Source: Allolobophora icterica (taxonomy: Eukaryota; Annelida; Clitellata; Crassiclitellata; Lumbricidae). From it: a stretch of DNA of 64,000 nt. Position numbers and translations under genes: made by a program. The stretch is taken from the NCBI GenBank assembly GCA_963556255.1, contig OY744605.1:39305608-39369607 (forward strand), read 5' to 3'. The notes under the pieces are model-generated. The model had not been told where the DNA came from and ran no database searches. It was given only the letters and a program-made list of their open reading frames with translations. This document shows positions 62,326 to 64,000 of the stretch, piece by piece; within the stretch, counting starts at the first letter, position 1, and each line of letters begins with the position of its first letter.

Positions 62326-64000
62326 GAACGACATGCATTTATTAGGCCTAATTCTAGCAGCATAGGGCCTATGAAACAGGGAGAGTTTACATATTGCAGA
62401 ATTTAGATCAAGACAAAGTTACGCCTCTAAGAATATATAAAACATGATTGGGAGTCTCTGATTTAGCAATGCAAATGAAAATGACAATGAATCAATAATA
62501 TTAACGTGCCAGACGTCAATACTTGAATCAATGATCTTCCCAAACGCGTTATGTAGAATATATGGCCTATGTATACACCATTTACAGGGTGGGCCATTAA
62601 AACTGAAAACATCACGTACAATCGTGTTTAATAGGCCAACGATATTATTTCGCCAACTTCCGGTCGCCAACTTTAGTTCGAAGCAAGATTTTCAACTTAA
62701 AGCGTAAAAATGCGCGTGATAGGACAGGTGATAAACGAAGGCTGCAAATTAAAACGTCTGCAACGAAGTCAGCAGGTACTTGAAATGTTTTCTAAAAGTG
62801 TACAAAGCATTTGGTTCAAAGATGAAAAGACGTACATTTACAGTTGCCACACCAGTTAATTCTCAAAATGATCGTGTACACCATGTCTCAAAATAAAATG
62901 TGCAAAATTGTTTCTGTCAGAACTTCGTCAAATTTCCACCAATTTTAATAATTTTTGGTAGGTAGATGGCAAAATTGCTGAAATTTTATGCTATACATAA
63001 ATTTTACACCTCACCTGACTCATGTCACCGCAATACCTTGTTAAACACAGATGTACCAATTTCTTATACCAATGCATATGAGGTATACATATAAACATGT
63101 ATACCTCAATGGGTTCAACCGACCAAACGCTAGTGGTATAGGCCCTAAATGAACTGTCGTGCATGCGAATACTTGGATAGAAAACATCGTCTCTGAATAG
63201 CCTATGCTGCGAGAGGAGACTTATAAATCCCTCCTACATGCGATACGATACGATATAATTCTGCCGCTGCTCGTACTCTCGCAGTGCCAACCCCAAGCCA
63301 GGATAAAGGAGGCTGGAGACGCTAATGATCTTTGTTATCACACAGTGTCGTTAAACTGAAACTACTACGATACGATCGAGTCCCAGACAGCCTCGTTCAC
63401 TGGGCCTCATAGCTGGCCCGCATTGACACTGCTCCAAAGACTGCAACTGGAGGCCAGGTATGGGCCCTTTATGGGTTCAGCTAACGTAGCTATCGTCAGA
63501 GGTATATTATTCTGTGCTTATTCAGAACGATATGCATTGCGCCCAATTTAACAACACTGAAGAAACAATTAGGAACAATGTACTGTAAGATCTACCTAAA
63601 ACATTTTATTATTTAGAGTCTGAATAATATAGTCTATTCCAGAAGATTATGCTTCTAAAGCGCAATTAGGCCTAACGATTAGATTCAGCGTGAACGCAAC
63701 TGCTGTTCATCACAAACTACTCGGGAGTCAGTCTAAAGCTGATAAACTGTGTTGGTATACCCGGCACACGTACACAACCAACACCAATTAATGCAGTGTA
63801 GAGCTTTGTTGCCACTGTTACGCGTATATATCAGAGGTAACTAGGCAGTATCCATTTCTTCGGTAAGAGGCACGCGCCTACCACTGCCTTCGAGCGACAA
63901 GTCCGAACCTTGGGCGACGACTTTTTCATGGCTTTTGGTTTGAAAAGCCCCTATTTCTCCTTCTCCAACTAAGATGTGCTTCTCATGATTTAGCTCCTGA
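62326..64000. other. Right edge, no gene recognised
   Basis: Less AT-rich than most of the window and free of obvious MITE ends. CTTCCGG at about 62657 resembles an ETS site. Nothing else can be supported. Confidence 0.4.

Noticed and set aside
63882..63929. Start exon MKKSSPKVRTCRSKAV with a GTAGGC donor on the minus strand
   Set aside because: Sixteen codons at the window edge, with no partner exon and no recognisable family. Too little support.

Overview
Animal nuclear DNA. The window is AT-rich and intron-dense, and it is crowded with transposable elements. Patched, TATDN1 and an APC/C activator of the Cdh1 type together indicate a metazoan. The large number of 8-bp-TSD hAT elements, L2/CR1-like LINE ends and tRNA-derived SINEs suggests an invertebrate. 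I cannot resolve the phylum from the sequence.

Layout, left to right. (1) 1-17,640, + strand: the C-terminal half of a Patched-family gene, about 15 exons, with earlier exons beyond the left edge. (2) 17,736-32,601, - strand: a complete 11-exon TATDN1, 294 aa, convergent with Patched and probably sharing 3'UTR sequence. Its last intron, over 6 kb, holds a stack of insertions: an L2-like LINE split by a 4.2-kb hAT transposon, itself carrying a MITE, with a second 5'-truncated LINE beside it. (3) 32.6-35.4 kb: MITEs and a degenerate hAT. (4) 35,585-40,260, + strand: a multi-exon gene or pseudogene of an invertebrate multicopy family with an H-x-D-N-C-x-G-Q-N-K-N core, broken by several frameshifts and carrying a hAT in its first intron. 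(5) 41,747-42,947, + strand: a compact two-exon gene that I do not recognise. It encodes 126 aa and ends in a CaaX box. (6) 43-48 kb: SINE, LINE and tandem-duplicated sequence without recognised genes. (7) 48,045-55,996, - strand: a complete 11-exon fizzy-related/Cdh1 (FZR1), 440 aa. (8) 56-64 kb: a decayed GGG-ended DNA transposon, its short relative, and a 380-bp fold-back element. No gene is recognised there.

The three recognised host genes do not form a pathway: Patched is a Hedgehog receptor or sterol transporter, TATDN1 a metal-dependent nuclease, and FZR1 an APC/C activator. Exons were joined by hand using GT/AG sites and codon phase. All TATDN1 and FZR1 junctions keep frame; one junction in the Patched tail does not. 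The points most worth following up are a Glu-to-Lys change at a key membrane residue of Patched, the CaaX gene, the GGG-ended transposon family, and the unusually clear nested insertion history.
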